The notes: generated by a model from the letters alone, not told the origin. Shown: positions 9,001-17,636, counted from the stretch's first letter. The stretch: 64,000 nucleotides of DNA from Burkholderiaceae bacterium (GCA_023954135.1 JAMLIN010000002.1:186001-250000), one strand, 5' to 3'. Numbers and translations are program-made.

Positions 9001-9750
9001 ATGCCTCGCCTGCTGCTGATCAACCCGAACACCTCCGACAGCGTCTCGGCGCTGATCCGCGCCGAAGCCGAGCGCAGCGCCTCGCCGGGCACCGAGGTGG
9101 AGGTGCTCACCGCACCATTCGGCGTGGCCTACATCGAGACGCGCTTCGAGGCCCTGATCGGTGCCTACGCCGCAGCGCAGCTCGCGGCCGAGCACCACGA
9201 GCGCTTCGATGCGGTGATCGTGGCCGCCTTCGGCGATCCGGGCCTGGCCGGCCTGCGCGAGGTGCTGCCATGCCCGGTGACCGGGCTCACCGAGGCCGCG
9301 CTCGCGAGCGCCTGCCTGCTGGGCCAGCGATTCTCCATCGTCGCGATCTCACAGCGCATCCGCGCCTGGTACCTCGAGACCGTACAGTCCTGCGGACTGG
9401 CTTCGCGCCTGGCCAGCATCCGGGGGCTGGACGAGCCGCTGGCCGACATCGGCAAGGTGCAGGACGACCAGGGCGAGCGGCTGCTGCGCATGGCCGAGCG
9501 TTGCGTGGACGAGGACGGCGCCGATGTCATCGTGCTTGCGGGGGCGCCGCTGGCCGGCCTGGCGCGCTCGCTGCGCGGGCGGCTGCCGGTGCCTTCGGTC
9601 GATGGCGTATCCAGCGCCGTGCGGCATGCTGAGACCCTGGCGGCCCTGCGGCCGGGCAAGGCCACGCGCGGCAGCTTCGCTCCGCCGCCCGTCAAGCCTC
9701 ACCGGGGGCTGCCGCCGGCCATCGCGCGTCTGCTCGACGCGCGGCGCTGA
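9001..9750 (+). CDS. Hydantoin/aspartate racemase-family protein lacking both catalytic cysteines
   Basis: A 249-residue protein of the Asp/Glu/hydantoin racemase superfamily (LLINPNTSDSV at the N-terminus, FGDPGL and PVPSVDGVSSAV later). Classical members use two cysteines, one in a CF(D/G)DPG motif and one in LGCAGM. Here the matching positions are Ala76 (AAFGDPG) and Gly181 (VLAGAPLAG). A nearby Cys91 (LPCPVTG) is not at either site. Two-base cysteine racemisation is therefore unlikely as drawn; it may bind or isomerise substrate differently. It closes the hydantoinase-amidase-TRAP operon, with no strong Shine-Dalgarno, suggesting coupling to dctM. It converges with the next gene after 7 bases. 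Confidence 0.8.
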   Translation: MPRLLLINPNTSDSVSALIRAEAERSASPGTEVEVLTAPFGVAYIETRFEALIGAYAAAQLAAEHHERFDAVIVAAFGDPGLAGLREVLPCPVTGLTEAALASACLLGQRFSIVAISQRIRAWYLETVQSCGLASRLASIRGLDEPLADIGKVQDDQGERLLRMAERCVDEDGADVIVLAGAPLAGLARSLRGRLPVPSVDGVSSAVRHAETLAALRPGKATRGSFAPPPVKPHRGLPPAIARLLDARR

Positions 9751-9757
9751 GCGTCGC

Positions 9758-10348
9758 TCACCGGTTTTTCCCGGCCCGCCCGGCCGCGGGCATCAGCCTG
9801 GCGAGATCGGGGCCCGACAGGATCCGGATCCGGTTCTGGGTGGCGAAACGCCGCGCATTGTCGGTGAGCTCTCCGGTGGCCACGTACAGGCATTCCTGCG
9901 CATCGCGCTTCTGCCTTGCGGCGACCAGCTCGCGCAAGGGCTCGATGCCGGTCCGCGCGACCTTCCAGCGCTTGCCGGCCAGCAGCACGGTGCGCCCGCC
10001 TTTCTGCATCTCGAAGTCGGCTGCCTGGCCTGCCAGACGGGTGACGACGTAGCCGTCGGCTCGGAACGCTGCTTCGATCGCTTCGGCGAATTCGTTCCAG
10101 CCCATGGCGCGCACGGTGTCGATCGTGCCTGCGATGCGCGCGGGGCTGGGCGCCTGCAACTGCTTCCAGCCGGCGATTGCGCCGATCACGATGAAGGGCA
10201 GGGCCACGACCACCCCGAAATGAGAGTAATCCGGCGGCAGCAGCGCGGCCGCCGCCACGATCAGCCCGGCCGCGATCGCGATGCTGATCCACCACGAGGA
10301 TCGCAGCAGGATCGCGAACAGCGAGTTCTCGGCCATCTTCAGCTTCAC
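9758..10348 (-). CDS. Membrane-anchored Mrr-like restriction-endonuclease-fold protein
   Basis: A 196-residue protein. Two N-terminal membrane helices (residues ~15-37 and ~44-60) are followed by an Mrr_cat-like domain from ~75. Typical members read D(x)n followed by QxK before RW; here it is DFEMQ followed by LLAGKRW, so the aspartate and lysine remain but the Gln position is Ala. The downstream GIEPLRELVAARQ and ILSGPDLARLM match the family. The GTG at 10348 is chosen because GAGG lies 8 bases upstream; an ATG four codons later is possible. A minus-strand TATACT (10386-10391) could be its -10 box. Function is uncertain: membrane-tethered Mrr-like proteins are widespread and mostly uncharacterised. 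Confidence 0.72.
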   Translation of the reverse strand: MKLKMAENSLFAILLRSSWWISIAIAAGLIVAAAALLPPDYSHFGVVVALPFIVIGAIAGWKQLQAPSPARIAGTIDTVRAMGWNEFAEAIEAAFRADGYVVTRLAGQAADFEMQKGGRTVLLAGKRWKVARTGIEPLRELVAARQKRDAQECLYVATGELTDNARRFATQNRIRILSGPDLARLMPAAGRAGKNR

Positions 10349-10413
10349 TGCGGGATCCTCGGGTGCATTGTGTTGCGAGGCTGGCAGTATAGAGGGGGCA
10401 TGCGGTGATCGGA

Positions 10414-11601
10414 TCAGCCGGCTGCGCGCGCCTGCACCAGGAAATCGATCAACAGGCGGCTGACTTCACCCGCCTGTTCCTGCTGGACCCAGTGGCCCGC
10501 GCCGTCGACGAGGTGGCAGGCCAGCATCCGCGTGCAGACGCGGGCCTGCATCGCCTCCAGCGCGCCGGGCTTCTGGTGGATGCCCCAGTCGCTGCTGCCG
10601 GCGATGAAGCCGGCGGGCACGTCGATTCGACGGCCGGAGAAGATCTGCAGCTCGGCCGCGAATCGCTCGTCGGTGCCGCAGCGGTACCACTGCAATCCGC
10701 CCTGGAAGCCGGTGCGCTCGTACTCGGCGCTGTACACGCGCAGCTCGTCGTCGGGCAGCCAGCGGTTGGCGGCGACGTCCATCGCCGTCGGCATCTCGGC
10801 GGCGACCGTTTCGGCCATGCCCTTGTCGATGTCCATCACGTAGTAGGTCGGCAGCTTCGCCAGCTCGGCGGCCGTCCACGATGCCAGCGGGAACGGTCGG
10901 TTGTCCGGCCAGTCGGCGCTCTTGCAGTGATAGTAGGCGCGCAGGAAGTCGTGCATGCCCTGCGGGCAGCGCCACATCTCCTGGTTGGCCTCTCGCGTCG
11001 AGTAGTACCACTGGTAATGCTTGCGCGGCCGATCGAGTGACGCGAGTTCGGCATGGATGTCGGGTTGCTGTCCGGCGCCCGGGCCCTGGTCGGCACCGGA
11101 TCCCGCCGATGCTGCCAGCGTGTCGAACGGCAGCTCCGGCGGGCCGGCGAACGGCGCGCTCATCATGACTACGGATCGGAACACGTCGGGTCGGATGAGC
11201 GCGCACCAGGCCGCCACCGGCGACCCGAAGTCGTGTCCGACCACCGCCGCGACCGATCGCCTGCCGAAGGCCGCCACGAGCCCCAGCGCGTCGCGCACGA
11301 GGTTGAGCATCCGAAAAGGATCGAGCCTGCCGTCGTAGTCGGGATCCCAGCCGGTCGTGCGGCCGTAGCCGCGCTGGTCCGGAGCGATCACGTGATAGCC
11401 GGCATCGGCCAGCGGCAGCATCACCTTGCGCCAGCTCCAGGCGAGCTCCGGAAAACCGTGGAGAAGCAGCACGAGAGGCCGGCCGGCGCCCTCGAATCCG
11501 GCCTCGAGGACATGCATGGTCAGGCCGTTGACGCCCGGAACGAAGCGCGAGCGGATGCCGGGCGGCAGCGATAACGGGGAGAGTGGCGAAGAAGCAGTCA
11601 T
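10414..11601 (-). CDS. Alpha/beta-hydrolase, epoxide-hydrolase-like
   Basis: A 395-residue alpha/beta-hydrolase. The oxyanion motif HGFPE is at 48-52, the nucleophile elbow GHDFGSP places Asp124 as nucleophile (aspartate, as in epoxide hydrolases and dehalogenases), a likely charge-relay Asp is in AGSSDWG (~335) and the catalytic His is in GAGHWVQQE (~369). The lid region contains several tyrosines (YQWYYSTRE, YYVMD) that could activate an epoxide. The frame is open upstream to 11724, but the ATG at 11601 gives family-like length; no strong Shine-Dalgarno is seen. It diverges from the E1 paralogue. Substrate is unknown. Confidence 0.82.
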   Translation of the reverse strand: MTASSPLSPLSLPPGIRSRFVPGVNGLTMHVLEAGFEGAGRPLVLLLHGFPELAWSWRKVMLPLADAGYHVIAPDQRGYGRTTGWDPDYDGRLDPFRMLNLVRDALGLVAAFGRRSVAAVVGHDFGSPVAAWCALIRPDVFRSVVMMSAPFAGPPELPFDTLAASAGSGADQGPGAGQQPDIHAELASLDRPRKHYQWYYSTREANQEMWRCPQGMHDFLRAYYHCKSADWPDNRPFPLASWTAAELAKLPTYYVMDIDKGMAETVAAEMPTAMDVAANRWLPDDELRVYSAEYERTGFQGGLQWYRCGTDERFAAELQIFSGRRIDVPAGFIAGSSDWGIHQKPGALEAMQARVCTRMLACHLVDGAGHWVQQEQAGEVSRLLIDFLVQARAAG

Positions 11602-11756
11602 CGTGGGAGAAGGCCGGATCGGATGTGAGGGACAGGTGACGCAGGCGGAACGCCGATTGCGCATTCCTGATAGGGTTCCTGCAAGAGTACGGGATCCGCA
11701 GAAGACGCCGCAGCAGTTTGCCATGGCTGACCTGCGGCACCAGGGAGGAGACCATC

Positions 11757-14405
11757 ATTCCTTACGACGACTTGTCCCCGGACGGTTTCATGGGCGCCGG
11801 GGACCCGGGCGCGCTCGATGCGCTCTATCGGCAATTCCTCGATGATCCACACAGCGTGCCGCGCGACATGGCGCGCCGGCTGGCGCAGTTTCTCGAGACG
11901 GGTGGCGCCGCTTCCTCGTCCCCGGTTGCGAACGAAGGCATGGCGCTGCTGGCCGAAGCCTGGCGCCAGCGCGGTCACCTGGCGGCGCGGCTCGATCCGC
12001 TGGGCCCGGCCGAGCCGGTGCCTGTTCCGGAACTCGATCCCACTGCCTACGGGCTGCCCGCAGGGTCGGAAGCGGGGCTGCGTGCCGTCTATGGCGGCTC
12101 GATCGGCTGGGAGTTCGCCCATATCCACGATGGGGCGAGGCGCGCCTGGCTGCAGGCGCAGGCCGAAGGCGCTGCCGCCATGCCGTCGGAAGAGGAGCGC
12201 CTGGCGCTGCTCGGCCTGCTGGAGCGCGGCCATGCGCTGGAGGGGGCGCTGCAGACGAGGTTGCCGGGCGCGAAGCTCTTCGGCCTGGCCGGCGGCGACG
12301 GCTTCCTCGTCGTGATCGAGAGCATCATCGGCGAGAGCGTGCGCCAGGGTGCGCAAGAGGTGCTGGTCGGCGGCATGCATCGTGGCCGCTTCACCCTGCT
12401 GGCGACCATCATGGAAAAGCCGCTGGTGGCACTGGCCGCCGACCTGCTGGGCAAGCCGGCATTGCCTGCGGACATCGAGGCATCGAGCGACGTGCCCTAT
12501 CACCTGGGCTACTCCGGCGAGCGGATGGTGGAGGGGAGAAGGATCTGGCTCAGCGTTTCGCCGCACCCCTCCCATCTCCAGCTCGTCGGCGTGGTGACGC
12601 AAGGGCGGTCACGCGGCAGGCAGACGCTGCGTGCCGACGACGGAAAGCGGCAGGTGCTGCCGTTGCTGCTGCATACCGATGCGAGCTTCGCCGGGCAGGG
12701 CATCGTGGCCGAGCTTTTCCAGCTCTCCAGGCTGCCGCCCTACGATCTGGGCGGGACGATCCACGTCGTCATCAACAACCAGATCGGCTTCACCACCATG
12801 CCCCAGGAAGGGCGATCGGCACGCTACTGCACCGACATCGCCAAGCTGGTCGAGGCGCCGGTGCTGCATGTGAACGGCGACGATGTGGAGGCATTGTTCC
12901 GAGCCGCCGCCGTGGCTGCGCAATGGCGCGCGCGCTTTCACAGCGACATTCTGATCGATGTCGTCTGCTATCGCCGGTCCGGCCACAACGAGATGGACGA
13001 GCCGCGTTTCACGCAGCCGCAGATGTACGAGGCCATCGATGTCCGGCCGCCGCTGGCGTCGCTCTACCGGGATGAGCTCGCCGGGCGCGGGCTCGATGTC
13101 GGCCCCGCTGATGCGCAGGCCGAGGCGCTGCGTCAGGCGACCCGGGACGCGTTCGACGCGGCCAACGGCCATCGGGTCGATGATCCGGGCTGGTTTCGCG
13201 GCGCCTGGCATGGTTATCGCAGCGCCGGCGAATCCGGGATGTCCGGGTTCGTCGAGACCGGGCTCGACCCGGAGGAGCTGCGTGCCATCGGTTCGGCGCT
13301 GACCACGCCGCCGGAAGACTATGCGCTCGACTCCAAGGTGGTGCGCTTTCTCGATCGGCGCCGTGCGAGCATCGAGACCGGAGAGGGCATCGACTGGGCG
13401 ACCGGCGAGGCGCTGGGGTTGGCCAGCCTGCTGGCCGAGGGGTTTCCCCTGCGTTTCAGCGGACAGGACTCGATGCGCGGCGCTTTCACCCAGCGCCATC
13501 TGTTCGTGCACGATACCGGACAGTCGCGTCGCCATTGCGTGCTCGACCCGCTGGCCGAGAAGGGCGGCGTGGTGTGCGAGGCGTTCAACACGCCGCTGAT
13601 CGAGCATGCCGTGCTGGCCTTCGAATACGGTCTCTCGCTGGCCGATCCGAAGCGACTGGTCGTATGGGAGGCGCAGTTCGGCGATTTCCTGAACGTGGCG
13701 CAACCGGCGTTCGATCAGTTCGTGGTGTGCGGTGAGGATCGCTGGCTGCGTTGCTCCGGCCTGGTCATGCTGCTGCCGCACGGGCTCGACGGCGGCGGGC
13801 CGGACCATTCCACCGGCCATCCCGAACGACTGCTGGGATCGTGCGCAAGGGGCAACATCCAGGTCGTCAACGTCTCCACTCCGGCGAATTTCTTCCATCT
13901 GCTGCGCCGGCAGATGAAGCGTGATTTCCGCAAGCCGCTGGTGGTCCTGACACCCAAGGCGCTGCTGCGCAACAAGGCCTGCGTCTCGACGCTGGCGGAG
14001 TTCGGACCGGGCACCGGATTCCGTACGCTGATCCCCGACGACGCGGTGCAGCAGGCCGCGAAGCTGATCCTGTGCACCGGCAAGATCCACTACGAGCTGG
14101 CGGCCGACCGCAAGGCGCGTGGGCTGGATGGCAGTGTGGCGCTGGCGCGGCTGGAACAGCTCTACCCGCTGCCGGAGGCGGAGCTCAAGGCGCTGTTCGA
14201 CGCTCATCCGAAGGCCGATCTGGTGTGGTGCCAGGAGGAGCCGGCGAACATGGGCTATTTCACGCATCTCGATCGGCAACTGGAACGGCTCGCCGGGCGC
14301 CCGCTGCGTTACGCGGGCCGCCCCGCCGTGCCGACACCAGCGGTCGGCGTGAAGCACTGGCGCGAGTCGGAACGCGATGCCGTGCTGGAAGCCGCGCTGG
14401 GGTGA
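11757..14405 (+). CDS. 2-oxoglutarate dehydrogenase E1 paralogue (stand-alone)
   Basis: An ~882-residue thiamine-diphosphate enzyme of the SucA/DHTKD1 family, which decarboxylates a 2-oxoacid and passes the acyl group to a lipoyl E2. Motifs include MHRGRF, VPYHLGYSGER, NPSHL-like SPHPSHLQLV, VINNQIGFTT, YRRSGHNEMDEPRFTQPQMY and, in the C-terminal half, HGLDGGGPDHSTGHPERLLG and CQEEPANMGYF. It is slightly shorter than SucA (~930-950). A strong Shine-Dalgarno GGGAGGAG (11743-11750) lies six bases before an in-frame ATT at 11757. Standard codons would be TTG 11718 or ATG 11790, but the latter removes the conserved N-terminal segment. No E2 or E3 gene is adjacent, so it may be specific for another 2-oxoacid such as 2-oxoadipate. 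Confidence 0.85.
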   Translation: MPYDDLSPDGFMGAGDPGALDALYRQFLDDPHSVPRDMARRLAQFLETGGAASSSPVANEGMALLAEAWRQRGHLAARLDPLGPAEPVPVPELDPTAYGLPAGSEAGLRAVYGGSIGWEFAHIHDGARRAWLQAQAEGAAAMPSEEERLALLGLLERGHALEGALQTRLPGAKLFGLAGGDGFLVVIESIIGESVRQGAQEVLVGGMHRGRFTLLATIMEKPLVALAADLLGKPALPADIEASSDVPYHLGYSGERMVEGRRIWLSVSPHPSHLQLVGVVTQGRSRGRQTLRADDGKRQVLPLLLHTDASFAGQGIVAELFQLSRLPPYDLGGTIHVVINNQIGFTTMPQEGRSARYCTDIAKLVEAPVLHVNGDDVEALFRAAAVAAQWRARFHSDILIDVVCYRRSGHNEMDEPRFTQPQMYEAIDVRPPLASLYRDELAGRGLDVGPADAQAEALRQATRDAFDAANGHRVDDPGWFRGAWHGYRSAGESGMSGFVETGLDPEELRAIGSALTTPPEDYALDSKVVRFLDRRRASIETGEGIDWATGEALGLASLLAEGFPLRFSGQDSMRGAFTQRHLFVHDTGQSRRHCVLDPLAEKGGVVCEAFNTPLIEHAVLAFEYGLSLADPKRLVVWEAQFGDFLNVAQPAFDQFVVCGEDRWLRCSGLVMLLPHGLDGGGPDHSTGHPERLLGSCARGNIQVVNVSTPANFFHLLRRQMKRDFRKPLVVLTPKALLRNKACVSTLAEFGPGTGFRTLIPDDAVQQAAKLILCTGKIHYELAADRKARGLDGSVALARLEQLYPLPEAELKALFDAHPKADLVWCQEEPANMGYFTHLDRQLERLAGRPLRYAGRPAVPTPAVGVKHWRESERDAVLEAALG

Positions 14406-14522
14406 GGTTTCAGGGTATTCACTTGTTGTGGGTGGGGGTGTGGTCTGCAAGAATCCGGATCGGGTGTGGCCTGCGGAGACGGGCTGGCGAGCGCAACACG
14501 GCACCTCGAGAGGAGATATCCA

Positions 14523-15566
14523 ATGAAAGTCAGGACGCTGTTCGGCGTCGCCACTGCGGCGGGCGCATTCATCATGACCGGGATGCCGGCCCAGGCGCAG
14601 ACCGTGATCGACGGGCCGAAGGTTTCCTGGAATCTGTCCACCTGGGGTACCAAGCGCGCCTTCACCGCTGGCATGGAGTATGTCGGGGCCCAGCTCGCGG
14701 AGCGGACCGGTGGCAAGTTCACCATCAAGATCCACTACGGCGAGGCGCTGTCCAAGGCGCGCGAGAACTTCGACGGCATCAAGCTCGGCGCCTTCCAGGC
14801 GGCGCAATACTGCAACTTCTACCATCCGGGCAAGAACCCCGTCTCGATGGTGCTGACCCTGCCGTTCCTGCCGCTGGGCGATCTCGAAGTGTCCATGCAT
14901 GTCCGCGAAGCCGTGGCGCAGCATCCCGATCACGTCAAGGACATGGACAACTGGAATGCCATGAGCTACATGTCGGCGTTGCTGCCGCAGTACGAGTTCA
15001 TGGGTCGTGGCAAGCCGCCGGCGAACCTCGAGGACTGGAAGGGCCTGCGTGTGCGTGCCGGCGGCGGTCTCGGTACCGCGATGCAGGCTCTGGGCTCGGT
15101 CCTGACCACCGTGCCGGCTCCCGAGGTCTATACGGGCATCGAGCGCGGCACGATGGATGCGGCGTCCTTCCCCTATACCTACTCGCACGAGTCCTACAAG
15201 CTGCACGAGATCTCGGACTGGTTCACCTCGAACATGTCCCCGGGTACCACCGAGTGCGCCACGGTCTTCAACAAGGACGCGTACGCCAAGCTTCCCGATC
15301 AGTACAAGAAGTTGCTGGAGGATCTGAAGGCGCCGGCCTATGAGGTGCAGATCAAGGCCTATCACGACATCGACGCCGTGAACCTGCCGATGTTCCGGAA
15401 GCGGCTGAAGGAGGTCGTCTATACCGACGCTCAGCTCGACGAGCTGAGGAAGATCGCCGCCAAGCCGGTCTGGGATCAGTGGGTGGCCGAGAACAAGGAC
15501 AAGTTCGACGCCCAGGGCGTGCTCGACCTCGTGCTGTCCGTCGCCGAGAAGGCAGCCAGGAAGTAG
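14523..15566 (+). CDS. TRAP transporter solute-binding protein, second system
   Basis: A 347-residue DctP-like periplasmic protein with a signal peptide (1-~24, ending PAQAQ). The second half shows LEDWKGLRVRAGGGLGTAMQ, holding the conserved arginine, and VYTGIERGTMDAASFPYTYS, which replaces the usual QTGAVDG block. The sequence is well diverged from the DctP at 6125-7135, so the ligand is probably different. The ATG at 14523 is preceded by AGAGGAG at good spacing. It heads a gene run reaching 19817. A hairpin lies between it and the next gene. Its own promoter is likely within the 117-base gap after the E1 gene, but no clear box is seen. Confidence 0.88.
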   Translation: MKVRTLFGVATAAGAFIMTGMPAQAQTVIDGPKVSWNLSTWGTKRAFTAGMEYVGAQLAERTGGKFTIKIHYGEALSKARENFDGIKLGAFQAAQYCNFYHPGKNPVSMVLTLPFLPLGDLEVSMHVREAVAQHPDHVKDMDNWNAMSYMSALLPQYEFMGRGKPPANLEDWKGLRVRAGGGLGTAMQALGSVLTTVPAPEVYTGIERGTMDAASFPYTYSHESYKLHEISDWFTSNMSPGTTECATVFNKDAYAKLPDQYKKLLEDLKAPAYEVQIKAYHDIDAVNLPMFRKRLKEVVYTDAQLDELRKIAAKPVWDQWVAENKDKFDAQGVLDLVLSVAEKAARK

Positions 15567-15583
15567 CTGAAGGGGTTACGGGG

Positions 15584-15606
15584 GTCGCGTCCAGAGATGA
15601 CGCGAC
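15584..15606 (+). terminator. Hairpin between the solute-binding gene and dctQ
   Basis: Arms GTCGCGTC (15584-15591) and GACGCGAC (15599-15606) form a perfect 8-bp stem with a 7-base loop, followed by a pyrimidine-rich stretch (ATCTTCCTTTC). It starts 17 bases after the stop codon. It lacks a true T-run, so partial termination or 3'-end protection of the binding-protein mRNA is more likely than full termination. Confidence 0.5.
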
Positions 15607-15646
15607 ATCTTCCTTTCGTCGCGCTTCTTCCGCGCAGGGAGCACTC

Positions 15647-16315
15647 ATGGACAGTAAAGCCAGCCGGCCCGTCAACTGGACTGCGCAGGAGGAAGCGACC
15701 GGCGGCCGCCTGATCGATCGGCTGGACGGCATCGTGCATCCCGCCGAGCGTCTTTTCGCCCTCATCGCATCCGTCTGCATCTTCGCCCTGATGCTGATCG
15801 GCGTCGTCAATATCGTGGGGCGGCAGATCTTCAGTTACTCGATATTCGGCTACGTCGACATGGTCGAGTTGTCGATCAGCATCTTCGCCTTCATGGCGAT
15901 CGCCTATTGCGAGCGGCTTGGCGGCCATGTCCGCATGGAGCTGCTGGTCGGTAATCTGCGCGGCCGCTGGCTCTGGGCGCTGGAGGTGATCGGAACGATC
16001 GTCGCCCTCTTCGTCGTGGCGGTGCTGGTCTACTACGGCTGGACCCACGCCATGCGGGCCTATCACTACGGCGATTCCACCATCGACGCCCAGTATCCGT
16101 GGTGGCCTTCCAAGATGCTGACCGCGATCGCCTTCATGCTGTTGTGGTTGCGGCTGCTGATCAATCTGGTCGGCTACGGGCGCCTTTTCCTGAATCCGCA
16201 GGCCACGCCGATCGCCGTGCCTCTGATCGCCGATGTCAAGCGCCAGGCCGAGGAAGAGGCGGCGGACGCGGGGGTTCTGGAGGCCGCCTCCGGGAACGAG
16301 GGGGCCAGGCCATGA
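15647..16315 (+). CDS. TRAP transporter small membrane subunit, second system
   Basis: A 222-residue DctQ-type protein, longer than average because of a ~45-residue N-terminal extension and a ~35-residue acidic C-terminal tail (KRQAEEEAADAG). Four membrane helices are visible, for example ALIASVCIFALMLIGVVNIVGR, VIGTIVALFVVAVLVYYGW and MLTAIAFMLLWLRLLINLV. The FAFMAIAYCERLGGHVRMELL segment is typical of small subunits that form larger binding-protein pairs. The start at 15647 is preceded by AGGGAG. It overlaps the next gene by ATGA. Confidence 0.88.
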   Translation: MDSKASRPVNWTAQEEATGGRLIDRLDGIVHPAERLFALIASVCIFALMLIGVVNIVGRQIFSYSIFGYVDMVELSISIFAFMAIAYCERLGGHVRMELLVGNLRGRWLWALEVIGTIVALFVVAVLVYYGWTHAMRAYHYGDSTIDAQYPWWPSKMLTAIAFMLLWLRLLINLVGYGRLFLNPQATPIAVPLIADVKRQAEEEAADAGVLEAASGNEGARP

Positions 16316-17625
16316 TGGAGCTCAGCAACGACACGATCGGCGTCATCGGGGTCATCGCCCTCCTGGTCCTGGTGTTCATCGGGGTGCGTATCTATATCGC
16401 GGCCACCCTCGTCGGACTGCTTGGGCTGGTCGCCATGATCGGCTGGGAAGCCGGTGCCGGCATCGTCGGTACGATTCCGCATTCGAAGTCCGTCAGCTAT
16501 ACGCTGTCCGTGCTGCCGATGTTCATCCTGATCGGCTATCTCGCCTTTCACGCCGGGATCACGCATTTGCTGTTCGATGCGGCGCGAAAATGGTTCGGAC
16601 GCATGCCGGGTGGTCTCGCCATCGCTTCGGTGCTGGCTACCGCCGGCTTCTCCGCCGTGTCGGGTGCTTCCACGGCGACCGCCGCCGTTTTCTCGCGCAT
16701 CGCCATCCCGGAGATGCTGTCGGCCGGCTATTCCCCGCGTATCGCCGCCGGCGTGGTGGCAGCCGCGGGAACGCTGGCGACGCTGATTCCGCCCAGCGCG
16801 ATCCTCGTGATCTACGCCCTCATCGTCGAGGAATCGGTCGGCCGCTTGCTGCTGGCCGGCTTCATCCCCGGCATCGTGTCGGCGCTCATCTACGTCGCCC
16901 TCATCCTGGTTTGGGCCAAGATCGACCCTACGCTGGCCCCGTCGATCAAGGACAGGTACACCTGGAGCGAGCGCATGAAGTCGGTGCCGGGCACGTTCCC
17001 GGTCCTCGCGGTGATCGTCATCATCTTCACGGCGATGTATCTCGGTTGGGCGACGCCTACCGAGGCCGGCGCATTGGGCGCCTTCGTCGTGTTCGTCATG
17101 GCGATGATGAAGGGCATGCGCTTCGGTGCGCTGAAGGACTCCCTGCTCGAGACTGCGAAGCTCACCGTGATGATCTTCTCGCTGATCTGGGGCGTGCTGG
17201 TGTTCGTGCGTTTCCTGGGATTCGCAGGCCTGCCGGAACACTTCACCCAGTTCATCACCAGCCTGCCGTACGATCCCTGGGTCGTGATGCTCTTCATCCT
17301 GATGGGCTACGTCATCCTCGGCATGTTCATGGATGCTATCGGCATGCTGCTGCTGACCCTGCCGGTCGTCTATCCGGCGGTGATGGCCCTGGGCTATGAC
17401 TCCATCTGGTTCGGCATCATCGTGGTGAAGATGGCGGAGGTCTGCCTCGTTACGCCGCCCATCGGGCTCAACTGCTTCGTGGTATCGGCGGTGCGCCCGG
17501 ACATCCCGGTTTCCACCGTGTTCCGCGGGGTCGGGCCCTTCGTGATCGCCGACTTCATCACGGTGGGCGTGTTCCTGATCTGGCCGGAACTGATCACCTG
17601 GCTGCCCAATCAGATGTTGAACTGA
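16312..17625 (+). CDS. TRAP transporter large permease subunit, second system
   Basis: A 437-residue DctM permease: FGRMPGGLAIASVLATAGFSAVSGAS, then TLATLIPPSAILVIYA, WATPTEAGALGAF and LVTPPIGLNCFVV mark the sodium- and substrate-binding hairpins. Two consecutive ATG codons (16312 and 16315) are available; the first overlaps the dctQ stop as ATGA, implying coupled translation. With the preceding two genes it completes the second TRAP importer. It is followed by a small hairpin and the DsrE-like gene. Confidence 0.92.
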   Translation: MMELSNDTIGVIGVIALLVLVFIGVRIYIAATLVGLLGLVAMIGWEAGAGIVGTIPHSKSVSYTLSVLPMFILIGYLAFHAGITHLLFDAARKWFGRMPGGLAIASVLATAGFSAVSGASTATAAVFSRIAIPEMLSAGYSPRIAAGVVAAAGTLATLIPPSAILVIYALIVEESVGRLLLAGFIPGIVSALIYVALILVWAKIDPTLAPSIKDRYTWSERMKSVPGTFPVLAVIVIIFTAMYLGWATPTEAGALGAFVVFVMAMMKGMRFGALKDSLLETAKLTVMIFSLIWGVLVFVRFLGFAGLPEHFTQFITSLPYDPWVVMLFILMGYVILGMFMDAIGMLLLTLPVVYPAVMALGYDSIWFGIIVVKMAEVCLVTPPIGLNCFVVSAVRPDIPVSTVFRGVGPFVIADFITVGVFLIWPELITWLPNQMLN

Positions 17626-17636
17626 GGAAGGCCCCG

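Noticed and set aside
9001-9750. Calling the gene a functional hydantoin racemase because of its operon
   Set aside because: Both catalytic cysteines are absent, so the family fold is supported but racemase activity is not.
12609-15365. Very long open frame (918 codons) on the minus strand
   Set aside because: It lies wholly opposite the E1 and TRAP binding-protein genes, has low-complexity Arg/His/Gly-rich content and no recognisable domain; such shadows are common at high GC.
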